Source: Scalesia atractyloides (lineage: Eukaryota > Streptophyta > Magnoliopsida > Asterales > Asteraceae). From it: a stretch of DNA of 64,000 nt. Shown piece after piece: positions 1 to 11,653 of the stretch. The notes beneath the pieces were generated by a model that worked only from the letters and a program-made list of their open reading frames with translations, was not told the DNA's origin and made no database searches. Every line of letters starts with the position of its first letter. The stretch's first letter is position 1. The DNA is taken from contig CAMTDV010000018.1 of the NCBI GenBank assembly GCA_947069175.1, forward strand, positions 46,388,869 through 46,452,868. Direction: 5' to 3'. The translations under genes and the position numbers were made by a program.

Positions 1-1085
1 AGCACCTTCTTGCTAACTGATTCACCAGAGGAACAGTAGACAGCACCCTTTTTACCAAGGAAGTAGATGGACATTTGATTATTGTGCAAATCTATGTGGA
101 TGATATCATCTTTGCATCGACAAATGAACAGCTGTGCAAGGACTTCGAGAAAGTCATGAAAGAAAAATTCGAAATGAGTGCTATGGGAGAGATGAAATTC
201 TTTTTGGGGCTTCAGGTTGAACAACTGCCAGACGGTATTTTCATTCACCAGACGAAGTATGTTCATGATGTGTTGGAGAAATTTGACATGACAGGAACTA
301 AACCCGCATCTACCCCTTTAGCCACAAATCATGGCATTTGTCCAGACAAGTATGAAGAAAATGTTGATGAAACTTTATATCGCTCCATGATTGGATCCTT
401 GATGTATCTCACAGCTTCAAGACCTGATATCATGTACCCCACATGCCTTTGCGCCAGATATCAGTCAAGTCCGAAGGAATCTCATCTGTTGATCCTTAAA
501 AGGATCATGCGCTACTTGAAAGGATGCCCAGGCATCGACTTGTGGTATCGACGCCATGATGATTTCAACCTTACGGGTTACTCTGACTCTGATTTTGGTT
601 GCTGCAAACAGAACGCCAAATCTACAACATCAGGATGCCAGTTCTTCGGGACACGTTTGGTAACGTGGCAATGCAAGAAACAGACTGCGGTCGCTCTCTC
701 TACTTGCGAAGCTGAATACGTATCAGCATCCAATTGTTGTTCCCAGAAACTATGGATACAACAATAGATGAGAGACTACGGTCTGCAATTTCTTGATACG
801 CCCATATCCGTAGATAACAAGGCGGCTATTGATATCACAGTCAATCCTTGTCAACACTCACGCACTAAACATATCGAGATTAGATAACACTTTATCCATG
901 ACTGTCACGATAAAAAGTTGATACGAATTGAGAAAATCCACACTGATGACCAAAAGGCAGATTTTTACACCAAAGCGTTTGACAGAGCAAGATTTCAAAA
1001 TCTTTCAAAATTAAATGGTTTAAAGAATCTGACATCAGGGGATATTTATGAGGTTGAATTTGAGGATGACGATGTTGGGACGTAA
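1..1085 (+). pseudogene. Ty1/copia (Sirevirus) pol, RT end and RNase H, partial
   Basis: This is the 3' end of a copia polyprotein, cut by the window edge. The reverse transcriptase C-terminal half has the catalytic YVDD box near position 110, followed by the copia-typical KYVHDVLEKF and GSLMYLTASRPDI blocks. RNase H follows, with acidic positions in SDSDFG, in STCEAEYVSAS and in VDNKAAID. An in-frame TAG at 765-767 and a TAA at about 885 interrupt it. The reading frame otherwise continues to an acidic tail ending near 1085. It matches the minus-strand copy at 46004-47251 block for block, so both are the same lineage. The 2 kb spacer and long extra ORF downstream point to the Sirevirus genus. 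Confidence 0.93.
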
Positions 1086-1173
1086 TCCTCACTAGTAAGT
1101 CAAAATGTTTTTCTGTAAATAGTTTACATGCTTTCTTTAAAACCAAAAATCCAAAAATATGTTTTTAATTTTT

Positions 1174-1187
1174 ATGGGGAGAAAAAG
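1174..1187 (+). other. Internal polypurine-like tract after pol
   Basis: A G-rich purine run (ATGGGGAGAAAAAG) lies about 90 bp past the pol stop. The opposite-strand Sirevirus has an equivalent purine run at the same relative place (45921-45934). It resembles a plus-strand priming tract but is far from the LTR. Its role is inferred. Confidence 0.5.
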
Positions 1188-1190
1188 TTG

Positions 1191-1292
1191 TCATGAAAAA
1201 TACAAAAACATTGAAAAATCATGAAAATTACAAAACATTGAAAAATCATGAAAAATACAAAAACATTGAAAAAATCAAGAAAAATACAAAAA
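1191..1292 (+). repeat. Short tandem repeat, about 28 bp x 3.6
   Basis: Units of the form TCATGAAAAATACAAAAACA followed by TTGAAAAA repeat nearly four times with single-base changes and small length differences, directly after the internal purine tract of the Sirevirus. Confidence 0.8.
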
Positions 1293-3126
1293 GAGTTTTG
1301 TGTATAAGAGGAGATGATAGTACATCAGTAGACCATTACAGTACGCTAAAGAAATGTATTGTTTAAAAGCGTATAAACAGGTCTCTCTAAGGATATGTCG
1401 GTAGGCTTTGCATGTTCAGTAAACTGCTCTCAGGATATAAACCTAAAGAGAAAAACTGATAAATCTGTGGCTTAACATCTCTCGGATATATGGGCTTGGT
1501 ACCCCAAAATTTCATTTGAGAGAATGCCAGATTCTGAGATACTAGGTCTTTATATTTAGTTGATATCTGGGGTATTATACGAGTTCTTCTGATTTTGCGT
1601 CAGCAATGGCCTAGAACTTGTATAATACTTTCGCATTATTCACCCCCAAAAGCTACATAAAAAATGAAGGAAAATTTCATAAAAAGATACGACATTCTGC
1701 AGTACAAAAATTAAAAGATTCCCAAGAGGAACACCACCAAAGTCGAACATTCATCTCTTTCTCTGTACGGAAGTACTAACCTGAGCTCTCAAGGTCTCGC
1801 AATTCACCCCTATACAGATATCAGTTAGATATATTCACCTGTGAGATGAAATCTAGGGAATCTTGATGTGGAAGTATATTCTTAGGTGGGAAACACAGAT
1901 TAGGCCATGTTGCTAAAACTTTACCTAACATATCTTGAAGCAGTTGAGAAATGTGTAGAGGTTTAAGGGGATCAGTATATCGATAATCTGAAGAAAATCT
2001 GTTTAAGAACTTAGAATTTCATAAAGAGCAGCGGTACTGGTAATGTGTCTCGATAATCTGACATGATCCTCTAACACAAATTCGCAAAAAAATATGATTG
2101 TAAATATGCTTGTGCATATTGCTTTAAGTGTTTTCTAGTTTAGAAATGTTCAAAAAAAATTCAAAAAAAAAAATTTCTTTTTCTACTTTAATTTCTGACT
2201 GCCAGTGATGGAAAACAGATCTTCAAAGTCAAAGAGGGACATAATGCAGAGGAAAATCACCTGATTTACGGGCTGGGAGCTAATCTGAAAACTAAGTCTG
2301 GTTTGAAACGTTGAAAAGTTCATTAATTTGAAATTTAAAATCTAAGAACAATATCAGTTTCAGTCAAAATGTGGTCAACCAAGGTCATTAACTTAGACTT
2401 GGTAGCCAAAACAGTTAAACAAGGTCATAAACTTAGACTTGGACAACTGTGTGGATAATTAAAACTGAAAACAAACAAAAGAGTTGGAAAGTTGAGAAAA
2501 TTTCAAAAGAGACAAAAACTTTCCGCAGGAAAATATTATTTTCGCACCAAAATTTGGTCAAAACTCAGAAACCAAATTTTCGTACGAAAATCTAGTGGCT
2601 ATATATAAGAGATGAGATAACAGATTCCGCACGAAAACCTGTTAAGAATTTTGGTGCGAATTCTCTGTGGCGATTTGATCATTTTGTCTCGGTTCACTCA
2701 GTTGTTGATGTTTTTGACACATTAGGGAGGCTGATTTGCACACCTCTTATAATGGCGAAGGTATTCACCGAGATTGACCCATGAATTTGGACTCGTCAGA
2801 CGTTAATGGACTAAAACGTAGATCTAGGATAAACTAGCTGGTAAAACTTAAAATTGAACCCTCCAATGTTAAAATCGGCAAGTTTAACTAAGGTTTACCG
2901 TTTCGATTTCTTGAAAATGTCAAAATTTGCAAGTGTTTTGAGTCGGTTTGAAGATATGATTGACTGTGAGTAAGATGAATTTCCTCATAAAAGTCTTTAA
3001 TTTTCGCACGAAAATTCAAAGATTGATTGTCTGTTTATGGGATCCTTATTTTCGCACGAAAATTTGGAAATCATATAACCTAGCAATTTTCGTACGAAAA
3101 TCTGGAGAAATTTATGTTTGTGAAAA
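1293..3126 (+). other. Sirevirus non-coding spacer between pol and the env-like ORF
   Basis: About 1.8 kb without a supported reading frame. It is part of the element because the same interval, in the same order, separates pol from the env-like ORF in the minus-strand copy (44650-46003). Its right part carries the palindrome cluster annotated separately. Confidence 0.7.
2539..3101. repeat. Cluster of ATTTTCGNACGAAAAT palindromes
   Basis: Four perfect or near-perfect 16-bp palindromes sit at 2576-2591, 3000-3015, 3048-3063 and 3086-3101. Diverged or half copies lie near 2539, 2625 and 2648. The central two bases vary (CA or TA) and the arms stay fixed. A further copy is in the 3' LTR at 7293-7307. 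The other Sirevirus has a different-arm palindrome with the same TTCGNNCGAA core in the same places. Confidence 0.9.
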
Positions 3127-3161
3127 TTTTTCTAACTTTTTCACATCTCTCTGTTTCACAG
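3127..3161 (+). promoter_or_regulatory. Candidate 3' splice site before the env-like ORF
   Basis: A pyrimidine-rich stretch ends in TTTCACAG at 3161. A CTAAC branch-point-like element lies about 26 bases upstream of the AG. The conserved part of the env-like reading frame begins directly after it. The minus-strand Sirevirus shows the same arrangement at 44628-44651. This is consistent with expression of the extra ORF from a spliced mRNA, but no donor was identified. Confidence 0.5.
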
Positions 3162-3165
3162 AAAA

Positions 3166-6100
3166 CCAGGAATGAATTTCATCCAGTTCACAACTCCTGC
3201 TGCTTGGTTGACAAGGAAGTACCAGAGTTTGCTCCGTTCTCGCAGTACATAGACTTTCTGGAGAGGCTGCCAGTTTATTATGCCCTTACACATCATCATG
3301 ATGTTTATGCTTCACACGTTGATATATTTTGGGCCCCAGAAGTGTTAAGAGCTGATTCTCAGGCTATTACATCAGCAGTAAAGATAGGAGATAAAGATGT
3401 GGAGATCACTATCACGGAAGATCTTATACGCACCATGCTGCATTTTAGAGATGAGAAAGATTTTCCGACAGGGTTTACAGAGAGATTTGTCAAGGGCTTC
3501 TTTTACCGTATGGGCTACAATGGTTATGTGAACTCCGCTCCATACAAGATCAACCAGCTGGGTCTGCCATACATATTTCTTACCCACTGTATTACACGCT
3601 CACTAAGCCACAGAAAGGGTGGTTGGGATGATTTAGTGGACTATCACATTTGCATGATGGTAGCGGTGATTTTGAACAAACCCTACAACTTCAGCAAAAT
3701 GATTTTTGATCAGATGGTGATGAATTTGGGTAAGGGTAGATTTTTGCAGTACCCTCGTTTTGTACAGATGATACTTGACCACTTACATCCAAATCTCAAG
3801 AAAAAGAAAGAGGATATTTTGAAGCAAGAGCATATCACTGCATCTGACCTCCACAACATCAGCAACTATCGCAAAGGAGGAAAGGCTCCAGCTTTCAACC
3901 CTATCTTCGGAACATTCGTCAAGACTAATTATGTGGCTCCGCCAGAAGGGAAATGGAGGAATGTTGACAGTGGTGATGAAACTGATGAATTAGAGAAGTT
4001 AGAAGATTTTGTTGAGAAAAGAAGTATTTGGTATGTAAAGGGCGAAGGTGAAAAAGGTCATTACGGGAAAAAGAAAGCAGGATCCTCTTCGACTACCACA
4101 AAGAGAAAGAAATCTTCGGAGACTTCTTCATCCGCCCCCAAACGTCAAAGAAAACAAGCCAGTGTCAGTACAGGGTTGATTGATGAACCGGATGTCGTGC
4201 AACTGAATGTTGAAGAAACTATGCACCCGATTGATCAGTTCATGTTGAAGAAACTTTAGAACAAGCCACTGCTGATATCGAGAGTGGTCGGTGTTGAAAC
4301 AGAAGCAGGTGGTGGCGATGATGAAGGGCCATCATCAAGCACAGATTCAGAAGATAGGAGAGAAGGTGAGAGGAAAGATAAAGAAAGAAAAGAGCTAGAG
4401 AAAAGAGAAAGGGAAAGAAAGTTGGCAGAGGATAAAAAGCATAAGGCTAAAGGGGATGATGATACATCATATGTGCCATCTGAGGGCGAAGAAGAGATTT
4501 CAGTTGTTAAGCCTGCAAGGAAGAAAGCAGGTAAAAGAGTCAAACATTCGGTGGCAAGAAAGCCTGAGTCTACTGCTGGAAAGCTTCGGATCAAGCTAAG
4601 GTCAAAGCCTTCTGAGACGCCAGTTGCCCCAACTGCAGAAACAACATCTGATCGCCCTCGATCTCCTCCTCCTCAGCATGTTGCCACGGAGACTCGTGTT
4701 CCATCTCCTCAACCGGTTATTAATCCACCAGTTAGTTCTCCTCCTCCACAGCACACATTTACAGAGGTTCCTGTTTCTATTCCTCCACCAGTTACAGATC
4801 CTCCAGTTGTTACTCCTCCTATCATATCTCAAGCACAAGCAACATCATCGGCTCATCCTACACAGCCTTCAATATTAACTTCATTTGATGATTACTACGA
4901 CTTTGATTATGAAGCTATTCCAGGGGGAAAGCATCTGACAGCTGATGACGTTTATGTTGGAAGACTGAATGAGTTAGAAGCAAAGTTGAAGAATGCTGAT
5001 GAGAAGATCAAGATCCTTGAGTCTGATAGGGATAGCATCGGAGAGATTTTGAGATTGGTGACTGATGATTGTGAAAGATACTTCCAGGCTTCCTAGAAAG
5101 TTGCTGTTTATGAAGAAAGAATCAAAGTTCTGGAGAATGAGAGGGAGGTTTTAAAGGCAACTCTGGGCAGTTACGAGACAGAGAATCAGAGGATCATAAA
5201 TAAAATGGAAGAGTATGAGGCTGAGCGTGAGTCGAACAACAGGCAGGTGGAGCTAATGAAGAAAATTATGGTTCGTACCCTGGGTATCTCTCTCGCTGAT
5301 GAGATTGAGAAGATTGAGAGAGAAGAGGCAAGACAGAAGGTTGTTGAAAGGGAACGAGCTTCTAAAGCTCTATCTGATACTGAAGGCCAAAGGAAAGAAA
5401 AGATTGATGATATGCTCATGCATGAAGCTGCTACTTCATCGACTCCTTTAATCGAACAGTCTGCGCCGGAAGCTGAATCCGTGCCAGCATCTTCTGAGTT
5501 AGTAGTTTATGATCCGTGTGTTGATGTTAGCATGGGGTTTGTGGTTCAAGGAGAAGGGATTTTAGAGAAGATGACGAGAGAAAAGGCAATAGCTGATAGG
5601 GAGCTGAAGAAAGAGATTGACGATTTGGTAGATGGAACGTTTGAAGAGTTAGAGAAGGAAGGATTCGAATATGTAGCAAGTTTATTTGATAATGAAAATT
5701 TATCTGTTGATGCTTACATGAACGACTCTATTCTTGAACTAACGATGAACAGGTTCAGGGGGAGTCGTCAGTAGAAGAGACTGTGCCAAAGCCGAAAGTT
5801 ATCTATCTCGAGCACGATGTCGAAAAGGGGAGTATGTTCGTAACTACTCCAAGGCTGATCTTGCAGAATTATATGGCTTACAAGAAGATTCATTTGAGTT
5901 TGATTTCGAAGAAGAATTAAAGAACACGAGCTCAGAGCCGAATGATTATGTATTTGAAGACATCTTGCAAGCAAACGATTATGACCAAGTCATCATTGAA
6001 GATTGGGATTCAGATGATAATGAAGAGGCAAGATATACAGGTGAGGGAACAGATGTGTTTCCTACCCTTGATAAAATGACTGCTGAGATTGACGATGAGA

Positions 6101-7095
6101 TATTAAAGCAGAAAGTAGCAGAAGCAGTTAAAGAGGGATCGGCTCCTAAACCACCAACAAGAGAAGAGATCAGAGAAATGAAAAAGAAATGGTTCAAGGG
6201 GATGCCACTTGAATGAAAGTTCCGTCGTCCATTGGCTTTCTTCACTAGAGACCCTGACGCATCTCTAGGTGACATTATTAGTTGGGTATGGATCGAGGAA
6301 CTGGATGTATATGCGTTGAAACGTGAGTATGGAGTTCAATACTTCAAACGATTGGGGTGATGTGAAGACCCTGCCAGAATGGGATGTGACAGAGTTGGTT
6401 CAGACCAAGACATTCAGTATGAAGCTACGTCCAAATGATCAATGTCTATGGAAGCTTATCAAGTTTGAAGCTGAACATGGTTTCAATTATGGAAGCCACA
6501 CAAGCCACGAACCGTGACAAAGATTGATCCAGTTACTTAAGAGAAAGATGTGACTTTGATTGTGAAAAGGCCACGCGTTATGAGGAATATGCCTTTGAAG
6601 AAAATGGAACAAGATTTTTACAAGATCTTCAAATGGTGGCATTATGATTCGAGTACTGGAGAGGCTGTTGTTTGTGTAGAGCTTGACAAAGGATCATGGG
6701 ATATGTCTGAAGATTTGTCTGAAACCGTGATCATGCACAAGAGAATTTATGGGCTATGGCGTGCAATCAGAGTATTGGATCCTATGTGGCTGAAATGATA
6801 TCGAACGCTTATTCTTCATCAAGATCAGTTATGAAGAAAAAGACAAGGAGCAGGCCATGCAGTTCCAAAAGATTGTGAATGTTTGTTATGCTAACAACAC
6901 TTAATGGAGAAAGCTTGAAGACAAAGAGTAGAAAAAGAAAGATAAGAATGAAGAAAGAATTGAAGCTCGACGAAAGCTGGCCACCCATGAAAGATTCAAG
7001 TTCGGGAACACTTACAATCGACCTCCTCCTACAGATCAAACGCCCATTGCTTCAGAGGGGAGTTTCGAAGGCCACGCAAGCGATTTTTCGGATGA
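3166..7095 (+). pseudogene. Sirevirus env-like extra ORF, degenerate
   Basis: A reading frame of roughly 1,300 codons with stops and frameshifts; three in-frame stops lie at about 4257, 5094 and 5772, and frame changes follow. Order of parts: a globular N-terminal domain (about 3170-3960; blocks FFYRMGYNG and FLQYPRFVQMILD); a Lys/Ser-rich linker; an acidic and Lys-rich segment (4284-4600); a Pro-rich segment (4620-4850); coiled-coil-like heptads (4960-5420); and a conserved basic C-terminal domain (5965-7095; blocks KFRRPLAFFTRD, RPRVMRNMPLKKMEQDFYKI, LWRAIRVLDPMW). The minus-strand copy has the same order. Such ORFs are called envelope-like in the Sirevirus literature. I see no signal peptide or membrane-spanning segment, so a membrane-fusion role is not supported here. 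Confidence 0.8.
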
Positions 7096-7149
7096 TTCAA
7101 GTCAAATATGTTTAAAGTTTTGAAGACTGTTCAAGACTGCGGCAACATC

Positions 7150-7161
7150 CAAGGGGAAGTC
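7150..7161 (+). other. 3' polypurine tract of Sirevirus A
   Basis: CAAGGGGAAGTC directly precedes the TGTT start of the LTR, the expected place for plus-strand priming. The sister element has the comparable AAGAGGGAGTC before its LTR. Confidence 0.75.
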
Positions 7162-7570
7162 TGTTGGTGCACATATGTCTATTGCCTACGTCTAGGACAA
7201 GTCTGTTGTACAGATAGGGTTTCGTAGCATCGGAAGTTTAGTTTTGAAGTTTTTGTATGATAGTTATAATTTTTGTATGTAAATCTATCTGGATTTTCGC
7301 ACGAAATTCAGTAGTCTTGAGTCACTAGGTGCTGTCAAGTCTTGCCTATAAATAGGTGACTTAGGATGTGTATTAGGTATGCTGTTTTTGGTGATCAGTG
7401 GCGAAGCCCTGCTCGAGTTTGTAATCGTTTCAACGTTTATCAATACAACAGACGGTTAAACAGTAATCATTGCTTGTTCTTTGTTTGTTCAATCAGTTAA
7501 CAATGAATTCCGCCTCTGTTAGCTAAGCAAGTCTGACCAGAAGCTCGCAAGTTGGGCCCGATCCTAAGCA
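7162..7570 (+). repeat. 3' LTR of Sirevirus A
   Basis: Begins TGTTGGTGCACATATGTC right after the polypurine tract, like TGTTCGTGCAAAATGTC in the sister element. It holds one ATTTTCG palindrome at 7293-7307 and a TATA box. The right end is approximate: the most likely CA terminus is near 7570, giving about 410 bp against 370 bp in the sister LTR. The 5' LTR lies outside the window. Confidence 0.65.
7347..7356 (+). promoter_or_regulatory. LTR TATA box
   Basis: TATAAATAGG in the middle of the LTR, where a U3 core promoter is expected. The sister LTR has TATAAATAG at the equivalent place. Confidence 0.6.
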
Positions 7571-7604
7571 TTCACATCATCTTCCGGTCAAATTAGAACA
7601 TCGT

Positions 7605-7972
7605 GCATTGTGGGCTCTTCAGACCATAAACCTAGATCTAACTGAAGCTGCTAGGAAAAGATTTTTTCAAATTCATGAGTTAGAGGAGTTAGGGATACAG
7701 CATACGCCAGATCGTGGAGCATTAAAGAGAAAACAAAAGCGTTGCACGATAGGAGATTAAAGGGATTGAAGGAACTCAAAGTGGGAGATAAAGTGCTTTT
7801 AACAATTCCCGGTTGAAGGGTTTTGGAGGAAAGTTGAAGTCTAAGTGGGCAGGACCGTATGTTTGTGAATGAGGTTTTTCCTAATAGTACGATCGAGTTG
7901 ATAAACGAGGACGATGGAGCAAAATGGAAAGTGAATCGCCATCATTTGAAGCATTACTTAGGGGGACCCATA
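7605..7972 (+). pseudogene. Athila/Tat-type gypsy integrase C-terminus, fragment
   Basis: The translation gives ALWALQTINLDLTEAARKRF, then KVGDKVLL-like, KLKSKWAGPYV and HHLKHYLGGPIEN blocks across shifting frames. This is the post-catalytic C-terminal part of an integrase from the Athila/Tat branch of Ty3/gypsy. There are several frameshifts and no start. It abuts a gag fragment in the opposite orientation at about 7970, so this is a rearranged remnant. Confidence 0.75.
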
Positions 7973-8176
7973 GAAAATTGATTATTAAAAAAGATTAGCT
8001 ATGTGTGAGAAAGAAGTAATATGATAAGGAGGAAGACTTAGCAGTCACTTTAGTGCAGATCCTGTAAGTGTGGATCCAAAACCCTTGCATAGGCAAGCTT
8101 CTTTGAGTCTGTCAGGGATGGGGTTTATCTTCATCCTTTCCCTACATTGGGCTACATGCTCCTCGGGATCGGTTGT
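7970..8176 (-). pseudogene. Gypsy gag fragment (central part), split by a solo LTR
   Basis: Minus-strand reading gives TTDPEEHVAQCRERMKINPI then LCKGFGSTLTGSALK, typical of the retrotransposon gag domain. A TGA replaces the expected Trp after SALK, and the frame continues as LLSLP to about 7975. It resumes directly at 12372, where the reading ends KLYDGTT, so the solo LTR at 8177-12371 interrupts one continuous gag. The carboxyl side is lost at the junction with the integrase fragment. Confidence 0.8.
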
Positions 8177-8409
8177 TGATGTATTGCAAAATACATCTAT
8201 TTTATCATGTATATTTTGTATAATTTCATGTTCGTTTATTTCCATTTCTAGGTAGATATAGTTTCTTTTGATAGTTTGTTTGTTTGCAGGTCCCGGTTAC
8301 TGATAACTTGAAGAAAACGCTTGAGATCTACTGAAAAAAGTTAACAGCGAGAATCGGATAGTGTCGTAGCTGAACGGGAACGAAAATCGAGGATTCTGTT
8401 AAAAAGTAC

Positions 8410-8540
8410 CCGTCGTGGCACGCGACCGTGAAGTGAAAAGGCCGTCGCGCTACACGACGGCATTAAAATATAATTTGTTGAAATTAACACGCGCACTATG
8501 TGGCCACGATGGTATTTACCCATCGCGCTACGCGACGGGG
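8410..8540. repeat. Three GC-rich palindromes inside the Athila-like LTR
   Basis: CGTCGTGGCACGCGAC (from 8410), CCGTCGCGCTACACGACGG (8442-8460) and a CATCGCGCTACGCGACGG copy (about 8521-8538) are variants of one inverted repeat. They stand out as GC-rich islands in AT-rich DNA. Confidence 0.7.
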
Positions 8541-9083
8541 GTTTAAATTGAAACAGAGTTTGTGTAGCTGCTAGATTCCTGCTGAAAAAATATAAACATC
8601 ATTATCATGCACAAAGAAACCTAGTTACAAACCAGCAGCAACTTGGGTAAAAATTGGACATCTTTTGGAGGTTTTTAGAAGCTTGAAGCAACCAATTGAA
8701 GTGTGGAAGCTTAGGAATTCATCCGGGTCTTCGTTATACTATTTGGGTGTCTTTATTCTTCGTTTCGTACTTTAATTATGTTTCTTGTTATTAAAGATTC
8801 TTTGTTTGTTATTTGTTCTATGACTATGATTGGCTAGATCTTTTATACTGCCTAGATTAGATGATTGGTTTGTAAAGTTTTGATTTTTATTATTTATATT
8901 TAGTTGTTTATGGATTATTTGCGAAAGTAGTCGACTTGGTTATTGTTTTGATGTATATGCATGATTTAAAGTATTTGATTGTCTTTTATTGCTTCGTGTG
9001 AGTCTTGCTGAATGTCTTTCACGGAATAGGTTCATGCTAGATTATAATTAATTTTGTGATCTTTGAGGTTAATTGGCCAATAC

Positions 9084-11653
9084 TGTCACACCCTCAAATT
9101 CCACAGCGGGGTTTTACCGCGAGGCGTGTGACTGACCAGGATCTAGCCACTAATCATGTCAAACCAACCATTTAAAATAATAAAAAGCATCGCTATCAAC
9201 ATGATTAGCGATAAGGTTTTAATTTGTTCAAAAGGTAGTTTAGTAAAGTAAAGTTCACAATGTTTTTGATTCAAGTATGACTCTGGTAGCTAACCCTCAT
9301 CATATGACTAAACTGTGTACCAGATGTTAGATGTTGACGTTTCGTTTGTGCCCTCAATAATGTCTATCAACATTAAAGCAAGAGTGAAGGTTAGAAGTTC
9401 ACGCCCGGCCTCCAGCACGGTGTGATGTTCGTCAAACCTAATAGCGATATCAACTAATACCCCCCGTATGCCCAACCGGAAATCTAATTGATAAAATGTA
9501 GGGGCTTTCATGATAGAGTTCTCGTTTAGTCCAAGTTTACTATCCACCTCCGGTGGATAACATGTTTCCGTGGTCTACACAAGGGACACGCGCGTAGCCC
9601 CAACTAGGGCTACCATAAAAAGTGTTATCCCAAACCAGGGATGCATGCTTTTAGAAAAGATTTGTGAACTCACCTTAGTTTGCTTGGTTGTAACTTGAAA
9701 GGTAATCATGAAATTCAATCTCTTCCTTATATGTTTACCATTTCAATTAGTTTAACTTATGAATTCCTACACGTAGTCTAACACATAGTCACCAAATCAT
9801 GTTGACATGCAATTACACCTTAGGTAAGTTAGAGTAGGTAATCATCTAATTCCATATAACAAATTCATAGACACCAGTTAACCTTTCCAATAACATATAA
9901 CACTTTGTTGAAACATAATCCATATTTAAAACGTTCACAGCTACTTTCAGCTCATTGCAGTTTCATTTCAGTTTATTGGCAGTTTTTAGGAATGTATTTA
10001 AAATAATAAACGAACTCATAAAATTGTCATATTTTAACAGAACGTGTCATTTATTTTCTGAATACTTTGGTATTTTTCTCATGACCCAAATCTTTGTAGA
10101 AAAATTATAAAAAATCAATTACTAAGCAGCAATCAGATTCGTCACTTTCTGACTGCAGCTCACGGAAAAATTCATTTAAAAATCTTCAGTCATCCGATTA
10201 ACGTAATTTTAGTTGGAAGTTCGCAGAAACACTTAAGGCTATCTACAGTAAAAATTTCATGTTCTAACTCTAATCTTCCACCAAGTTATGACTAAAAACA
10301 TAACATGAAAAATCTGCAGAAAAACGCAACTTTAATTGCTGAAATGAAATAATTTATTTAAAATAGCAATCGACATCCAAAAGTCATGATTCTAGCTCTA
10401 TTTAAATCATATTTTGAAATAACACGTTATAGACTCAAGAAAATCCAGATTTCGTTGAATTATGACTTAGTTACAGTTGATTAAAGTCGGTTGTAACTGT
10501 TAGACAGCTTATTGTTTTCGTTTACCCGATCCCGCAAACGATTAACTAGCGAACCCGAGACACATAACATAATTCACAGCATGTTTGTATCACAAAATAG
10601 ATCATGTAACAACCAACTTATCACTAACCACTAGATTTAGCCCATCAACAACACCCGAGCGACATACTCGAACCAATGATCAATCATATCATCCAAAAAT
10701 CATCATCTAAGCATAAAATGTAGCCAATATAACTTCATAAACTAGTGCATGAACATCTAACAATCTTACAAAAACACACGATTCAACCCGTAAATAAAAA
10801 CCCGAGCAACATAACCAACTCGTGCTCAATTATAACATCAACAACGATTTTGTCTAGCAATCTAATACGACAAACACCATCATATAACACAATACCCATC
10901 ATAGATCATAAAAACGAAGCAAATAATCAAGGGTTTTAAAACCGAAAACTTATATAAACCCGATGAATTATAACCAACACTCAATGTAAACATACATAGC
11001 GATCAAGAGGGAATTGGTTTCAACTTGTTCTTGGGTCCTTTTTGCGTACACAAAAGAGAGGCAAAGAGAGTAGAAGGAACCATATCTCCTTTAGGGTTTT
11101 GAGGGTTTGTTGTGGTTATAATAGTTCATGCATACATACGTATTTTTTTTTATATGATAAGGGTTGTGGTTGTTTTGGATGGGGTGAGTGGGATGCACTT
11201 TTTGGTTTCATAGAGGAGGGATCGAAAATTGAAATTGTAATATTTGATTACCATACCAATTTATTTCCTATATATTTTATCAATCGAATAAATGTAGTTA
11301 TATGTTAGTAACTATTATTTATTATCATTAGTTAACTTCCCTTTGGCGTAACATAGTTCTCACCTTCATAGTAATAAAGTTAAAAAATAAATAAATAAAA
11401 GAATCGAGGTGTTTACTATCAATATACATTAATGTGAACTAAGTAGTTTAGATAAGAAAATAAAATTTTCAAACTTTATATGTTTGCTATATTTTTATTT
11501 TATAATATTTTTTCAGTATTACATTATATATATATTACTCGTGTGTCATAAAAACATAAATAAAACTAACAAGACAGGTGAACGGTTTTACCTCGAAAAA
11601 TGTAGGTTTTACCTAAAAACTAGTGCGGTTGAGCATTTTCGTGGGGTATCACA
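9084..11653 (-). mobile_element. Solo-LTR-like element (2.57 kb) nested in the Athila-like LTR
   Basis: It starts TGTCACACCC and ends GGGGTATCACA. It is flanked by AATAC (9079-9083) and AATGC (11654-11658), a target duplication with one mismatch. The LTR text of the host element continues uninterrupted across the two flanks. The left terminus resembles the gypsy LTRs of the array at 47252 and 53117 (TGTAACACCC, then GCGTGTG and GATC words), which suggests a chromovirus LTR in minus orientation. No pol sequence is present. Strand is inferred from that similarity. Small ORFs inside (for example near 11042) show no family similarity. Confidence 0.7.

Noticed and set aside
4602..4878. Open frames on both strands over the Pro-rich part of the env-like ORF
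   Set aside because: Low-complexity CCT/CCA repeats keep several frames open; only the frame shared with the flanking domains matches the second copy.
11042..11308. 88-codon frame inside the 2.57-kb solo-LTR-like element
   Set aside because: No recognisable motif, AT-rich, inside an element with LTR-like ends; probably chance.
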